From Acidimicrobiaceae bacterium (GTDB lineage: Bacteria > Actinomycetota > Acidimicrobiia > Acidimicrobiales > RAAP-2): a stretch of DNA of 48,021 bases. The position numbers and the translations under genes were made by a program. Below are positions 33,892 to 42,621 of the stretch, in pieces (positions within the stretch are counted from its first letter, which is position 1; every line of letters starts with the position of its first letter). Under the pieces are notes generated by a model that searched no databases, was not told the DNA's origin, and was given only the letters and a program-made list of their open reading frames with translations. The stretch is from assembly GCA_003141095.1 (NCBI GenBank), contig PLKM01000039.1, forward strand, positions 99,287 through 147,307. The letters are read 5' to 3'.

Positions 33892-34818
33892 TCAGCTGCG
33901 CAGCACCACGTTGACGGGGTCGTCGCCGCGCAGCATCCGGTCAATCTGCTCGCCCAGAAGGCGAGCCATGCGCGGCAGCATCGCCGTCGTCACGCCGCCG
34001 ACGTGCGGCGAGATGAGCACGTTGGGCAGGGCGAAGAACGGATGCCCGTCCGGGAGCGGCTCAGGGTCCGTCACATCGAGCGCGAGTCGCAGGCGCCCGG
34101 TACGCGCGTGTGAGAGCAGCGCGTCGGTGTCGGCCACCAGACCGCGCGCAATATTCACCAACAGGCTGTCATCGCGCATGTGAGAGAGAAACGAATCATC
34201 GATGAGATGCCTTGTCGCCTCGGTGAGCGGCACAACGACCACCACGATGTCAGCCTGGGCCAGCAGCGTGGGTAACGATTCGACGCCGTGAATCACTCCA
34301 CGTTCGTCCGAGCGTGCGGTGCGTGCGACGCGCACGACCGTGGTCTCGAACGGAAGCAGGCGAGTCTCGATCGCCCTTCCCACGCCGCCGTAGCCGACCA
34401 GAAGCACGGTGCGGTCGGCCAGGCTCGGATGAGGCGCGGGTGCCCACTTACCTTCGCTGGCGGCGCGCACGAAATCCGGAATGCCACGCTGCGATGCCAG
34501 GATCAACGCCAGGGCGAGCTCGGAGGTAGATGCCTCGTGAACGCCTGCGGCGTTCGCGTAGACCATGCCGGGACGTAGCACCTGCTCGATCCCGTCGTAG
34601 CCAAGGGACTGGCCCTGCACGAGCCGCGTCTTCACGTTCTCGAGTTGAGCGAGCGCCTTCACCGCGACCATGTACGGCGCCACCACGATGTCGATCGTGT
34701 CGAGCGGCGCCGGACCTGTCATATCCCATTCAACGAACTTGACTCCTTCGGGCGCCCCCTGAAGAGCATCGCGCAACCGGGGTCCAGGAACGCTGACGAC
34801 CAGCGGTGCAGAGGTCAC
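33892..34818 (-). CDS. D-isomer-specific 2-hydroxyacid dehydrogenase
   Basis: A 308-residue NAD-dependent dehydrogenase. VLLVGYGGVGRAIE near residue 138 is the NAD motif. The catalytic arginine is in LLVNIARGL, the glutamate in DVTDPEPLPDGHP, and the histidine in LISPHVGGVT. It probably reduces a 2-keto acid, but the substrate cannot be read. It seems to be alone on its strand: the next gene upstream is 184 bases away and the XRE gene is downstream. Confidence 0.92.
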   Translation of the reverse strand: MTSAPLVVSVPGPRLRDALQGAPEGVKFVEWDMTGPAPLDTIDIVVAPYMVAVKALAQLENVKTRLVQGQSLGYDGIEQVLRPGMVYANAAGVHEASTSELALALILASQRGIPDFVRAASEGKWAPAPHPSLADRTVLLVGYGGVGRAIETRLLPFETTVVRVARTARSDERGVIHGVESLPTLLAQADIVVVVVPLTEATRHLIDDSFLSHMRDDSLLVNIARGLVADTDALLSHARTGRLRLALDVTDPEPLPDGHPFFALPNVLISPHVGGVTTAMLPRMARLLGEQIDRMLRGDDPVNVVLRS

Positions 34819-35002
34819 GACTCGAGCCTATCGACCGCGCTCGCGCCGAGTAGCGGAGACCATAGGTGCGCCGCGGCTCTCATTTCGATCATTCCTCCGA
34901 TCTAAGAAATCTCACGCCTACCCCGATTGTGAAGCGCCGCGCATCGCCTTCGAGAAGACTGTGTCGCGCGTTGGCGAGGCGAGTCCCGAAGGCCAGAGCA
35001 AC

Positions 35003-36151
35003 TCAGTTCTTGCGTAACGAGCGCCCCTGGGACTGCATCATGCACAGTTGCACGTAGCGGGCGATGTCGCTAGGCGAAACGAAGCCCACGAAGCGGCCCG
35101 CATCATCCATCACGAACGCCCTGCCGTCCGGCGACGCTTGCATGCGCTGGAGAAGGTCAGGTATGGGCTCACTCGGCGCCCCTGTTGGAACCTCAGCCAG
35201 CGGACACGCGATGTCGATCAGTCGGGTTGTCTGGCGCAGGTTCGCTGCCACGTGGCGGATCCTGGCCATGGTGGCGAGGCCCACCAGTTTCCCGTCGGGG
35301 CCAATCAGCGGGTACGAGTTGAACCGGTAGCGGTGCATCTGATTATCAACCAGGTCCGCGACCGAGGTCGTCGAGTCGAACGTGACCGGGTCACGGGTCA
35401 TGATGTCGCGAACGTGCACGTTGGCCAATGAACTTCGCATGACGACGGAGTTCTCCTCCGCGCGTGCGGCCGTCAGGAGGAACCAGCCCAGGAAGACGAA
35501 CCAGAGGCCGATCAGTCCGACCTCCAGAAACTCCAGGACCCCGAGGGCTACCAGCACGTAACCGAATGCTTGGCCGGCGTGCGCTGCCGAGGTGGCGGCG
35601 CGAACGCGGTCGCCGCTGCGTTGCCACAGAATTGCGCGGAGTACCCGCCCGCCGTCCAGCGGTGCGGCAGGTATCAGATTGAATCCTCCAAGCAGGAGGT
35701 TCATCCACGCCAGCCACCCGAGCGCGGGGACCAGCACCCCTCCGGTGCCCGACTGATGGAGGAGAAACTCTAAGGCACCGTACACACCGGCGAGTACGAA
35801 ACTGGTGACGGGCCCGATTACGGCGATGCGAAAGTCCGCGCCCGGTGAAAGAGCATCACCTTCGAGTTCAGATACCCCGCCGAAGAGCCAGAAAGTAATT
35901 CGCCGGACTCCGATACCGTTGTGTTTGGCGACGACGGCGTGCGACACCTCATGAGCCAGAAGAGAAACGAAGAACAGGATGGTCGTCGCTATTCCGACTA
36001 CCCAGTACGTCGCCACGGCGTCATGGGGATGGTACGCGGGAAGCACCAGGTCGGCCAGCTCCCATGCTACGAGCACGAAGATTACAAGGATGCTCCAGTT
36101 GATGCCGACCGGAATGCCGGCAATCTTTCCGAGTCGAATGTCTTGGTCCAT
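35003..36151 (-). CDS. Site-2 protease family metalloprotease with CBS domains
   Basis: A 382-residue membrane protease. Several membrane helices surround the zinc site: HEVSH at residues 67-71 and the third-ligand motif NLIPAAPLDGGR near 160. A C-terminal pair of CBS domains follows (from about residue 245, with VRDIMTRDPVTFDS and later VGFVSPSDIARYV). This arrangement matches the Rip3/SpoIVFB-like group, in which CBS domains sense nucleotides. GAGGTGG stands 7 bases before the ATG at 36151, so that start is preferred to the ATG at 36157. The substrate, possibly an anti-sigma factor, is not in the window. Confidence 0.94.
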   Translation of the reverse strand: MDQDIRLGKIAGIPVGINWSILVIFVLVAWELADLVLPAYHPHDAVATYWVVGIATTILFFVSLLAHEVSHAVVAKHNGIGVRRITFWLFGGVSELEGDALSPGADFRIAVIGPVTSFVLAGVYGALEFLLHQSGTGGVLVPALGWLAWMNLLLGGFNLIPAAPLDGGRVLRAILWQRSGDRVRAATSAAHAGQAFGYVLVALGVLEFLEVGLIGLWFVFLGWFLLTAARAEENSVVMRSSLANVHVRDIMTRDPVTFDSTTSVADLVDNQMHRYRFNSYPLIGPDGKLVGLATMARIRHVAANLRQTTRLIDIACPLAEVPTGAPSEPIPDLLQRMQASPDGRAFVMDDAGRFVGFVSPSDIARYVQLCMMQSQGRSLRKN

Positions 36152-36577
36152 CTTCATTCCACCTCTGCGATGCCCTTACTGGCGACTCCGTGTCGGGTGA
36201 GAGCGCAGTACCAGCATTGAACAGTTGGCTTCAGCCGCGATAGGGCCGAAGGGCTCAAACTGGGAGATTCGCGGCGTCACCAACCCACGCCCTTTCGTCA
36301 ATGGATTGTGCAGGTTGATCGAGATCGACCAGACGCTTCGAAGCAGCTCCCCGGGCGTCGGGATCGAACCTCGAAGTTCCACTGGTGGGCAGGGCGCCCC
36401 GCTGGCCGAACAGGACTATGGACTCTAGCCACCGGGTCACCCGTGGAGCCAGAGTCTTGAGTGAATGCGAAGACTGATCGTGTCGCCACACGTTCTCATC
36501 GATCAAGTGGTGCGTAGAAGCCATCCCGATTGAATAAGGAACCTGTCGCCGGTAACGATCATGAGATTGGAGAAATG
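36152..36577. other. Divergent intergenic region, possibly with a decayed stress-protein end
   Basis: Between the divergent protease and nitroreductase genes no intact gene is seen. On the minus strand at about 36179-36290 a frame reads GPIAAEANCSMLVLRSH, which resembles the C-terminal strand of universal stress proteins, but the rest is missing and the call would be too weak. Confidence 0.3.
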
Positions 36578-37204
36578 ATGACCGCAACCGAAGCAACCGC
36601 CGCCACCGCAGAGCCCCTTTCCTCACCTCGGGCGTACGTCGGCGAAAGTGAAGGTGCGTTGAGGGAGATTTATGAGCGCCGCGCCGTTCGGGCCTACACC
36701 GACCAGTCAGTGACCCGTGAAAACGTCGAACTGCTGCTCGACGCTGCTGTCCACGCTCCCAGCGCCGTGAACTCACAACCCTGGGCCTTTGTCGTCCTGC
36801 AGGACCGAGAACTTCTCGCCCGTTACGCCGAGAGCGGCACAGAATTACTGCGCATTGATCCCCCGGGTATCGAGGTCGTCCAGAGCGGTCTACCCGACCT
36901 CGATCGACTCCGCCAAATGGCCTCGGGCGCGGATTTCAAGCTATTCCATGGCGCTCCAACGTTGATTGTCATCTACGCCAGACGTATTGAAGGCCTGCCG
37001 GACTGCTTCCTCGCCGCACAGTCGCTCGGGCTCGGAACCTGCCCCATCGGCATGGCGATTCCACTGTTCAATAGAGCGGAGGTGAAAGCCGAACTGACGA
37101 TACCGCCCGATTGGTCAGCTGCGCTACCGATCGTCGTCGGATGGCCCGCCGGCGAAACCGCACCCAGCCACAGGCATCCGGCCCTGATCGCGGCGTGGCG
37201 ATGA
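36578..37204 (+). CDS. Nitroreductase-family FMN protein
   Basis: A 208-residue nitroreductase-fold flavoprotein. IYERRAVRAYTDQSV near residue 32 is the FMN arginine motif, HAPSAVNSQPWAFVVLQD follows, and LAAQSLGLGTCPIGMA carries the late glycine-rich motif. The family reduces nitro compounds, quinones or flavin-linked substrates with NAD(P)H. The ATG at 36578 has GGAG close upstream; the frame is open back to a TTG at 36530. It overlaps the flavin reductase by four bases (ATGA), so they likely work together. Confidence 0.92.
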   Translation: MTATEATAATAEPLSSPRAYVGESEGALREIYERRAVRAYTDQSVTRENVELLLDAAVHAPSAVNSQPWAFVVLQDRELLARYAESGTELLRIDPPGIEVVQSGLPDLDRLRQMASGADFKLFHGAPTLIVIYARRIEGLPDCFLAAQSLGLGTCPIGMAIPLFNRAEVKAELTIPPDWSAALPIVVGWPAGETAPSHRHPALIAAWR

Positions 37205-37800
37205 AACCATCGACCCAACCCGGGACAGGTCGCAAGAAAGGGATCGCCGGTTTGAGAAGTTCGTCGACGATGGAGGAATTCCCGCTCTCTAACGTCTATC
37301 AGTTCCTCGAACCAGGGCCAGTGGTTCTCCTGAGCACCGCACGAGGGGAAAAGTCCAACGTCATGACGATGTCGTGGCACATGATGGTGGAGTTCGAACC
37401 ACCCCTGGTCGCTTGCGTGGTGAGCAGCGCGGACTACAGTTTTTCGGCGTTGCTGGCCGAAAAAGAGTGCGTGATCGCCATTCCCACCGAGGATCTGGCG
37501 CCCATCGTGGTGAAGGTGGGCAACACCTCGGGCCGCACTACCGATAAGTTCAAGAAATTTGGATTGACGCCGCTGCCTGCGCAGCAGGTTGCAGCACCTC
37601 TCATCGCCGAGTGCTTCGCCAACTTTGAATGCAAGGTGGTAGATACAAGCATGGTGGATAAGTACGATATCTTTCTCCTCGAAGTCGTCAAGGCGTGGGT
37701 TCAGCCCAGCAAAAAACAGCCAAAAACCATTCACCACCATGGATATGGGAACTTTGTAGTGGATGGCAAGACCATTGTGCTGAAGTCGAAGATGCCCTAG
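37201..37800 (+). CDS. Flavin reductase-like (DIM6/NTAB) domain protein
   Basis: A 199-residue FMN-binding split-barrel protein. From about residue 28, FPLSNVYQFLEPGPVVLLSTA and the SNVMTMSWHMMVEFEPPLVACVV core match the flavin reductase-like family; SALLAEKECVIAIPT follows. Its partner is probably the nitroreductase upstream, whose stop overlaps its ATG. The first 25 residues are basic and not conserved. It might supply reduced FMN or act as an independent oxidoreductase. Confidence 0.9.
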   Translation: MKPSTQPGTGRKKGIAGLRSSSTMEEFPLSNVYQFLEPGPVVLLSTARGEKSNVMTMSWHMMVEFEPPLVACVVSSADYSFSALLAEKECVIAIPTEDLAPIVVKVGNTSGRTTDKFKKFGLTPLPAQQVAAPLIAECFANFECKVVDTSMVDKYDIFLLEVVKAWVQPSKKQPKTIHHHGYGNFVVDGKTIVLKSKMP

Positions 37801-38015
37801 GGCTGCGTCGAATCGGTCGCCATAGCTCGACCCTTGATACCGCAATCGAGACCCGCACGGCCAATTCAATCCCTCGTCACCGGCCGTAAGTCATCAATAC
37901 CGGCAAGTTTCCTGCTTACAGGTCAAGATCTGAACGAGAGAAGCAACTCGAATCTTGACCCACCAAAGGACCTTCGCCTCTATGAAGAGTTGGCACAAAT
38001 TGTTAAGTTGACGCG

Positions 38016-38534
38016 ATGGATGGGGGCGACGTTACAGATTCGGATGTTGAAAAGCGACGACCGATCTTCATCCAGGACTTCGTTGATGTAGAGCGCTCAT
38101 TTGAGTCTTTACGGGCACGCTTCAGCGGTGATAGTGAGTGGCTTGCGCCAATAGCGAGCGCGGCTACACAGGACGGAGAGACCCTTCGAATGCGGATTGG
38201 GCCGTCGTGGGCAGGAGGGCTCGTGACCCGCGAAGTCCAGGTGACGCTCGGACTGCCCCATGAGCGCGTCGACTCACTGTTCAGATCTCTGTCCTGGGGG
38301 GCGAGCGGGCTGCAATCGCTCTTCCCCCTGCTCGAAGGCGACATCGAACTGGCCCCTATCGGAGTTGATTGGTGTCGCGTCTCTCTCGCCGTTATCTATA
38401 CACCCCCTCTCGGCGAGTTCGGAGCCCGCGTTGACCGAGCACTTCTGCACCGGGTTGCCGCGTCGACGGTGCGCTCCTTCGTCTCTCGGGTGGCTACGAA
38501 TCTACAATCCGACGGATACGAGCCAAAACCTTAG
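38016..38534 (+). CDS. Unknown protein with SRPBCC/START-like pattern
   Basis: A 172-residue protein with no membrane segment. After a polar start come a helix (DVERSFESLRARF), alternating strands (VTREVQVTLG), an SLFPLLEGDIELAPIG stretch, and a C-terminal amphipathic helix (DRALLHRVAASTVRSFVSRVA). This order is like the helix-grip SRPBCC fold used for binding lipids or hydrophobic ligands, but I do not recognise a named family. The ATG at 38016 has only a weak upstream site. It stands alone between 215- and 430-base gaps. Confidence 0.7.
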   Translation: MDGGDVTDSDVEKRRPIFIQDFVDVERSFESLRARFSGDSEWLAPIASAATQDGETLRMRIGPSWAGGLVTREVQVTLGLPHERVDSLFRSLSWGASGLQSLFPLLEGDIELAPIGVDWCRVSLAVIYTPPLGEFGARVDRALLHRVAASTVRSFVSRVATNLQSDGYEPKP

Positions 38535-38964
38535 ACAGTGCAGAGTTCTGGCCGAGACGCACTGCACCGCGTGCGCCGCGCATGGAACGTGTTCTACCGG
38601 CTCGAAGACTGGTCTCGGAGGTCCAGCCTTGTCCGAGCGGCTCGTTGCCAAGACTTCCGATGAAAAATCCCACGCCTGATCCCCTTCCAAACGGGCCGTG
38701 ATAAAACCGACCTCGCCATCGCGAGGTGCCGCGATCGAGGCCGAGCGGTCTTTTAGATACCCAATCGGCTGACTCTGAAACTTGGCTGAACCATGTCTCG
38801 CCAGTGGCCCTGCACGGGAAATGACGACGCGATGTTGGTGCACGTTGGGGAACCTCCTTTTCGAGCCTTGAAGTAACTTCCCTAGGCAGTTGGCGACCTT
38901 CCACAGAACGGACACTTGCTGGTTCAACTGGTTGCTGAGGCGACACTGAAGGGTGAAATCTCGC
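38535..38964. other. Intergenic stretch with no convincing gene
   Basis: The flanking genes converge. A minus-strand frame of 182 codons (38502-39050) crosses the region but overlaps both neighbours, has no ribosome site and shows no motif; I do not call it. No terminator with a T-tract was found. Confidence 0.4.
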
Positions 38965-39561
38965 CTAGTGATTGAGTGATTCACGTGCTTCGCGGATGGC
39001 GTAATAGAGGAGTACATAGCCTGCAACAGGATCGGCCCACCACCAACCAACGAGTGCGTTCAGGATGAGGCCGGTGAGCACTGCTGTAGCCAGGATTCCG
39101 TCGATCATCGTGATCCGGCCTTCGCTCTTCAACACCGGATTGTTCAAGGCAGTTCCCGTCTTCGACTTGCCTCTCGCGAGGGCGAACATGACAAGGGCGG
39201 TGAGAGCCGTCCACGTAATGCCGAGGGCACTGTGGTGGGGACGAAAGCCAATTACGAGCACCAACGTGCTCTGAACCGCCAGATAGACAGATAAGACTAC
39301 GAAGGCCGACCCAATCATTCGAAGGGCCCTACGCCGTCGAGTCCGTTCAACGTCAGCGAGCTCCCAGAGCACGACAGTGGACGCGCCAATCTCGATAACG
39401 CTGTCCAATCCGAACCCGGCCAAAGCGACCGATTGCGCCTTGATTGCCGCGACTGCGAGGACGACCACGCCGACCGCGTTCCAGCAAAGAGTCATTAGTT
39501 CGAGTTGGCGACCACGACTATGTAGACGTTGACGCGCGTTCTCTTCGCTTTCGTCGCTCAC
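38965..39561 (-). CDS. Cation-efflux (CDF)-like membrane protein
   Basis: A 198-residue protein with about five or six helices. GFGLDSVIEIGASTVVLW near residue 50 and MIDGILATAVLTGLILNAL near residue 153 match the paired metal-binding helices of cation diffusion facilitators, with the expected Asp residues. The cytoplasmic C-terminal domain of full CDF proteins (about 300 residues) is lacking; such short forms are known in actinobacteria. The start is GTG with a poor ribosome site. The metal is unknown. Confidence 0.85.
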   Translation of the reverse strand: MSDESEENARQRLHSRGRQLELMTLCWNAVGVVVLAVAAIKAQSVALAGFGLDSVIEIGASTVVLWELADVERTRRRRALRMIGSAFVVLSVYLAVQSTLVLVIGFRPHHSALGITWTALTALVMFALARGKSKTGTALNNPVLKSEGRITMIDGILATAVLTGLILNALVGWWWADPVAGYVLLYYAIREARESLNH

Positions 39562-39935
39562 CAGTAAAAATTAGCGTCCTCGGCAGTGATCGCGATGTGA
39601 AATCATGGCCATCTTTGTGGACCAAGGTGTAACTTCAGCTGGAACCAACTGCTCTCGTCCTTTGAGTCCCATTAGGTGGTTGACGTCGGCCGGCTGTCGT
39701 GGTCATGAACTCGCACCAAGCTCACCATCAACAGCCAATGCAAAATCCTGCACCTCATCCCATCACTAATCCAACCGTGAGAAGAATATTGGCGTTGCCG
39801 ACCTGACCCACGTCATCGGAGCAGACTGACCGTCCGCATCCATTGTCTGGTCAAGGTACTGTGATCGAGATCGAGGCGGCCGGCGAATGCCGCGACGGGA
39901 CACGAGACGTAGTGAACCCACCATGGCCAACTCCG
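39562..39935. other. Non-coding stretch upstream of CorA remnant
   Basis: No intact ORF with a ribosome site or known motif is seen. It may include eroded upstream parts of the CorA gene whose end is at 39936-40160. Confidence 0.35.
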
Positions 39936-40160
39936 TACGCAGGGTGAGGTCATCAACTGGCTGATCATGGTGGTCGCGGTCTTTCTGCCGCTCACCTTCG
40001 CCACGGGCTACTTCGAAATGAACTTCCGGTTGATCACGCAGTTCCACGGTGGCGTGTCAATGGCTATGTGGGCCGTCGTGCTCCCTTCCCGGCTCGGCGC
40101 CGGCACAGTGCCGCTGCCCTTTCTCATTCGCCGCGATGGCAACCATCTGATTCCTCCCCG
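39936..40160 (+). pseudogene. Remnant of CorA magnesium transporter C-terminus
   Basis: Starting after an in-frame stop, the plus strand reads EVINWLIMVVAVFLPLTF, then ATGYFEMNF and a second hydrophobic segment ending in FLIRR. VFLPLTF followed by a GxFGMNF-like motif is the hallmark of the two C-terminal helices of CorA. The universal GMN triplet has become EMN, the rest of the protein is absent upstream, and the frame runs past the expected end into unrelated sequence. It is therefore a decayed fragment. Confidence 0.7.
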
Positions 40161-40234
40161 GAATCGTCGAGTTGTCACTGACGCGAACTCCACCGAGACC
40201 CCAGACCGCGGTCATAGCGCCGAAGCCCGTGGAC

Positions 40235-41503
40235 TCACGTCCCGAAGTTCCAGCCACTGCCGCTCTCGTAACGGTGGATGATGTTCTTGGCCATGAGAAT
40301 CTTGTGCACCTCATCAGGTCCGTCGGCGAGTCGCAGCACCCGCGCGGTGAGGTACATCTGGGCGAGGGGAAGGTCGCTACTCACGCCGGCGCCGCCCCAC
40401 ACCTGTATGGCCCGATCGACTACTCGATGGAACGCGGCCGGCACGAACACCTTGATGGCCGAGATGGCCGTGCGGGCGTCGGGATCGCCATTGGCCACCT
40501 TCTCCGCGGCGTTGATGGTCATCAGTCGAGCGGACTGCAGATCCATGTAACTCTCGGCGATGAATCCCTGGATGAACTGCTTGTCCTTCAGTAGACCGCC
40601 GTGGACCTCTCGAACGAGGGTCCGCTCGACCATCAGGTCGAAAGCGCGCCACATCTGGCCTATCGAGTTCATGCAGTGATAGACCCTGCCGGCGCCGAGT
40701 CGGTCCTGAGCGGCCTGATGGCCCTGTCCCACCAAGCCCAGCGTGTTCTCAATCGGGACGCGCACGTTCTCGTACCTGATCTCGCAGTGGTCGGAGGTCG
40801 CGTGTCCAAAGATACCGATACCCCGCACGATGTTCACCCCGGCCGTGTCGCTGGGGACGATGATCTGGGTCATCCGACCCGGAGTCCCGAACTCTCCCGT
40901 TGTGTCGTTGGCCCGACACATGACAATGAAGAAATTAGCGTTGATGCCGTTGGAGGTGAACCACTTATGCCCGTTGATGATCCAGTGATCGCCGTCACGG
41001 ACCGCCTCGGTCTCGATAGAGCGAGGATCAGATCCGGCGTGGTCGGGTTCGGTCATGGAGAAGCCGGACTCCATCTCGCCGGCGATTAGGGGAAGGAGCC
41101 ATCGGCGCTTCTGCTCTTCAGTGCCGTACTTCACGAGAATGCTCGCGTTTCCGGAATTGGGTGCCGCGATGCCGAAGAGTGTTGCCGCGCCAACCGCGTA
41201 GGCGAGGATCTCGTACATATAGGCGAGCGACAGAAAGTCAAGACCAGCGCCTCCGTACTCTTTGGGCAGATGAGGTGCCCATAACCCGGCCTGGAAGACC
41301 TTCGCCTTGATCTCCTCGCGCAACTCGATGCTCGCGCGCCGACTGGCTTCGCGCTCGTCCCCGTCAAGGCTCGCACCACGGCGCGATCGCCACAACACCT
41401 CCTCATTGGGCAACACCTCGGCATTGATCAAGTCGGCCGTGCGCCGGCGCAGGTCGTTGATCTCGGGATTCAGGCCCGGTATCGGCGTCACGTTGATGGC
41501 CAT
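40235..41503 (-). CDS. Acyl-CoA dehydrogenase, FadE-like
   Basis: A 422-residue acyl-CoA dehydrogenase of the longer (about 400-420) class. FSMTEPDHAGSDPRSIET is the substrate/FAD motif, KWFTSNGINANFFIV follows, and AIQVWGGAGVSSDLPLAQMY near residue 375 carries the Gly-rich C-terminal motif. ADGPDEVHKILMAKNI is the usual tail. AAGGAG precedes the ATG at 41503; the frame extends 63 codons upstream without resemblance. It is a single gene; the substrate is unknown. Confidence 0.93.
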   Translation of the reverse strand: MAINVTPIPGLNPEINDLRRRTADLINAEVLPNEEVLWRSRRGASLDGDEREASRRASIELREEIKAKVFQAGLWAPHLPKEYGGAGLDFLSLAYMYEILAYAVGAATLFGIAAPNSGNASILVKYGTEEQKRRWLLPLIAGEMESGFSMTEPDHAGSDPRSIETEAVRDGDHWIINGHKWFTSNGINANFFIVMCRANDTTGEFGTPGRMTQIIVPSDTAGVNIVRGIGIFGHATSDHCEIRYENVRVPIENTLGLVGQGHQAAQDRLGAGRVYHCMNSIGQMWRAFDLMVERTLVREVHGGLLKDKQFIQGFIAESYMDLQSARLMTINAAEKVANGDPDARTAISAIKVFVPAAFHRVVDRAIQVWGGAGVSSDLPLAQMYLTARVLRLADGPDEVHKILMAKNIIHRYESGSGWNFGT

Positions 41504-41955
41504 TGAAATCTCCTTGTCGGTGTCATGTTGTCTCCCCTGATTATGCCCCAGCGACAATCCCTGCCCGGTGCCACGATGGACGGCGCTTGGCGACAGGCAA
41601 CTCTCATGGGACGTGCGGGTAACCCTGGCGACGACGAGACTGCCTGGAGTGAGGGGCCGCAAGGGCGCGTCACCGAGGCCCCAAGCGAACAAGTCGCCGT
41701 CGTGCCAGCTCCCAGGAGGACGACGCAGGGCTGAAAGGTCTGGGCATGGCCACTCAAAGAGTCGGAGATTTCCGAGCCGCTCGTATCTGTCATGCTCTAC
41801 CTGATGCCATCTGGCACGAAGATTATGAGACCCAGGTTGGTCCGAGAAGCGTGTGACGGCCTAGAGGGACCTTCGACACTGGCGATTTCCAGAATTACGT
41901 TCCATAATCGCAGAGGTGGGTGATTGCCTACAACGTCCAACAGTGAGGGATGGTG
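41504..41955. other. Divergent region between acyl-CoA dehydrogenase and GNAT operon
   Basis: No gene is recognised. Short frames on both strands overlap each other and lack ribosome sites. Promoters for the two divergent units must lie here, but none is clear. Confidence 0.4.
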
Positions 41956-42621
41956 ATGTCCGACTTCGACAATCGTCAAACAGGCACCGAGTACGGTGGT
42001 CATCCAACCGACGACACGCCGGTGGAGCGCAACTATCCCGCCGAGTTGGAGTGTGACGTACTCACGAGAACGGGTGCGACGCTCCATATGCGTCCAATCC
42101 GCGCCGAAGACGCCGAGCCGCTCGTACACTTTCACCTCAACCTCTCGTCCGGGTCGATCTATCGGCGGTACTTCTCGTTCCACCCCGAGCTCTCCGAGAA
42201 AGAAGTTGAACACCTGACCGAGGTTGACTACGTGGACCGGTTGGCGTTCATCGTTGAAGACGGCGATCAATTGGTCGCGGTGGGGCGTTACGACCGCATC
42301 CCTCATACGACCGAAGCGGAGGTCGCCTTCCTGGTGGCCGATCAGTACCAGCACCATGGTCTCGGGCTGCTCTTGTTGAAGCATCTCGCCGACGCGGCTT
42401 ACCCCCTCGGGATTACCACGTTCATCGCCGAGACCCAAGCCGACAACCGAAGTATGTTGGGCGTCTTCAATGATTCCGGGTTTCCGGTCACGTCGTCCAT
42501 AGAAGATGAAGTCGTGACACTTACTTTTCCGATTGAGCCGACCGTGGCGAGCCGAGCCCGTTACGCCGGACGGCGAACACCCACGCATACCCAGAAGAAA
42601 GACAAAGGAAGTCACTCGTAA
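41956..42621 (+). CDS. GNAT acetyltransferase, Pat-like
   Basis: A 221-residue protein. Residues about 35-190 form one GNAT domain: LHMRPIRAEDAEPLVHF, the SSGSIYRRYFSFHPELSEKE segment typical of the acetyltransferase domain of Pat-type protein lysine acetylases, AEVAFLVADQYQHHGLG (acetyl-CoA loop) and NRSMLGVFNDSGF. It lacks the nucleotide-sensing or ACT domains of full Pat proteins. The tail (after 195) is basic. The ATG at 41956 has GAGGG six bases upstream. Its stop overlaps the deacetylase start (TAATG), which suggests it opposes that enzyme. Confidence 0.9.
   Translation: MSDFDNRQTGTEYGGHPTDDTPVERNYPAELECDVLTRTGATLHMRPIRAEDAEPLVHFHLNLSSGSIYRRYFSFHPELSEKEVEHLTEVDYVDRLAFIVEDGDQLVAVGRYDRIPHTTEAEVAFLVADQYQHHGLGLLLLKHLADAAYPLGITTFIAETQADNRSMLGVFNDSGFPVTSSIEDEVVTLTFPIEPTVASRARYAGRRTPTHTQKKDKGSHS

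Noticed and set aside
36179..36290. Possible universal stress protein C-terminus on the minus strand
   Set aside because: Only one strand-like segment fits; no ATP-binding motif or continuous frame supports it.
38502..39050. 182-codon minus-strand ORF
   Set aside because: Overlaps two supported genes, lacks a ribosome site, and shows no recognisable domain.
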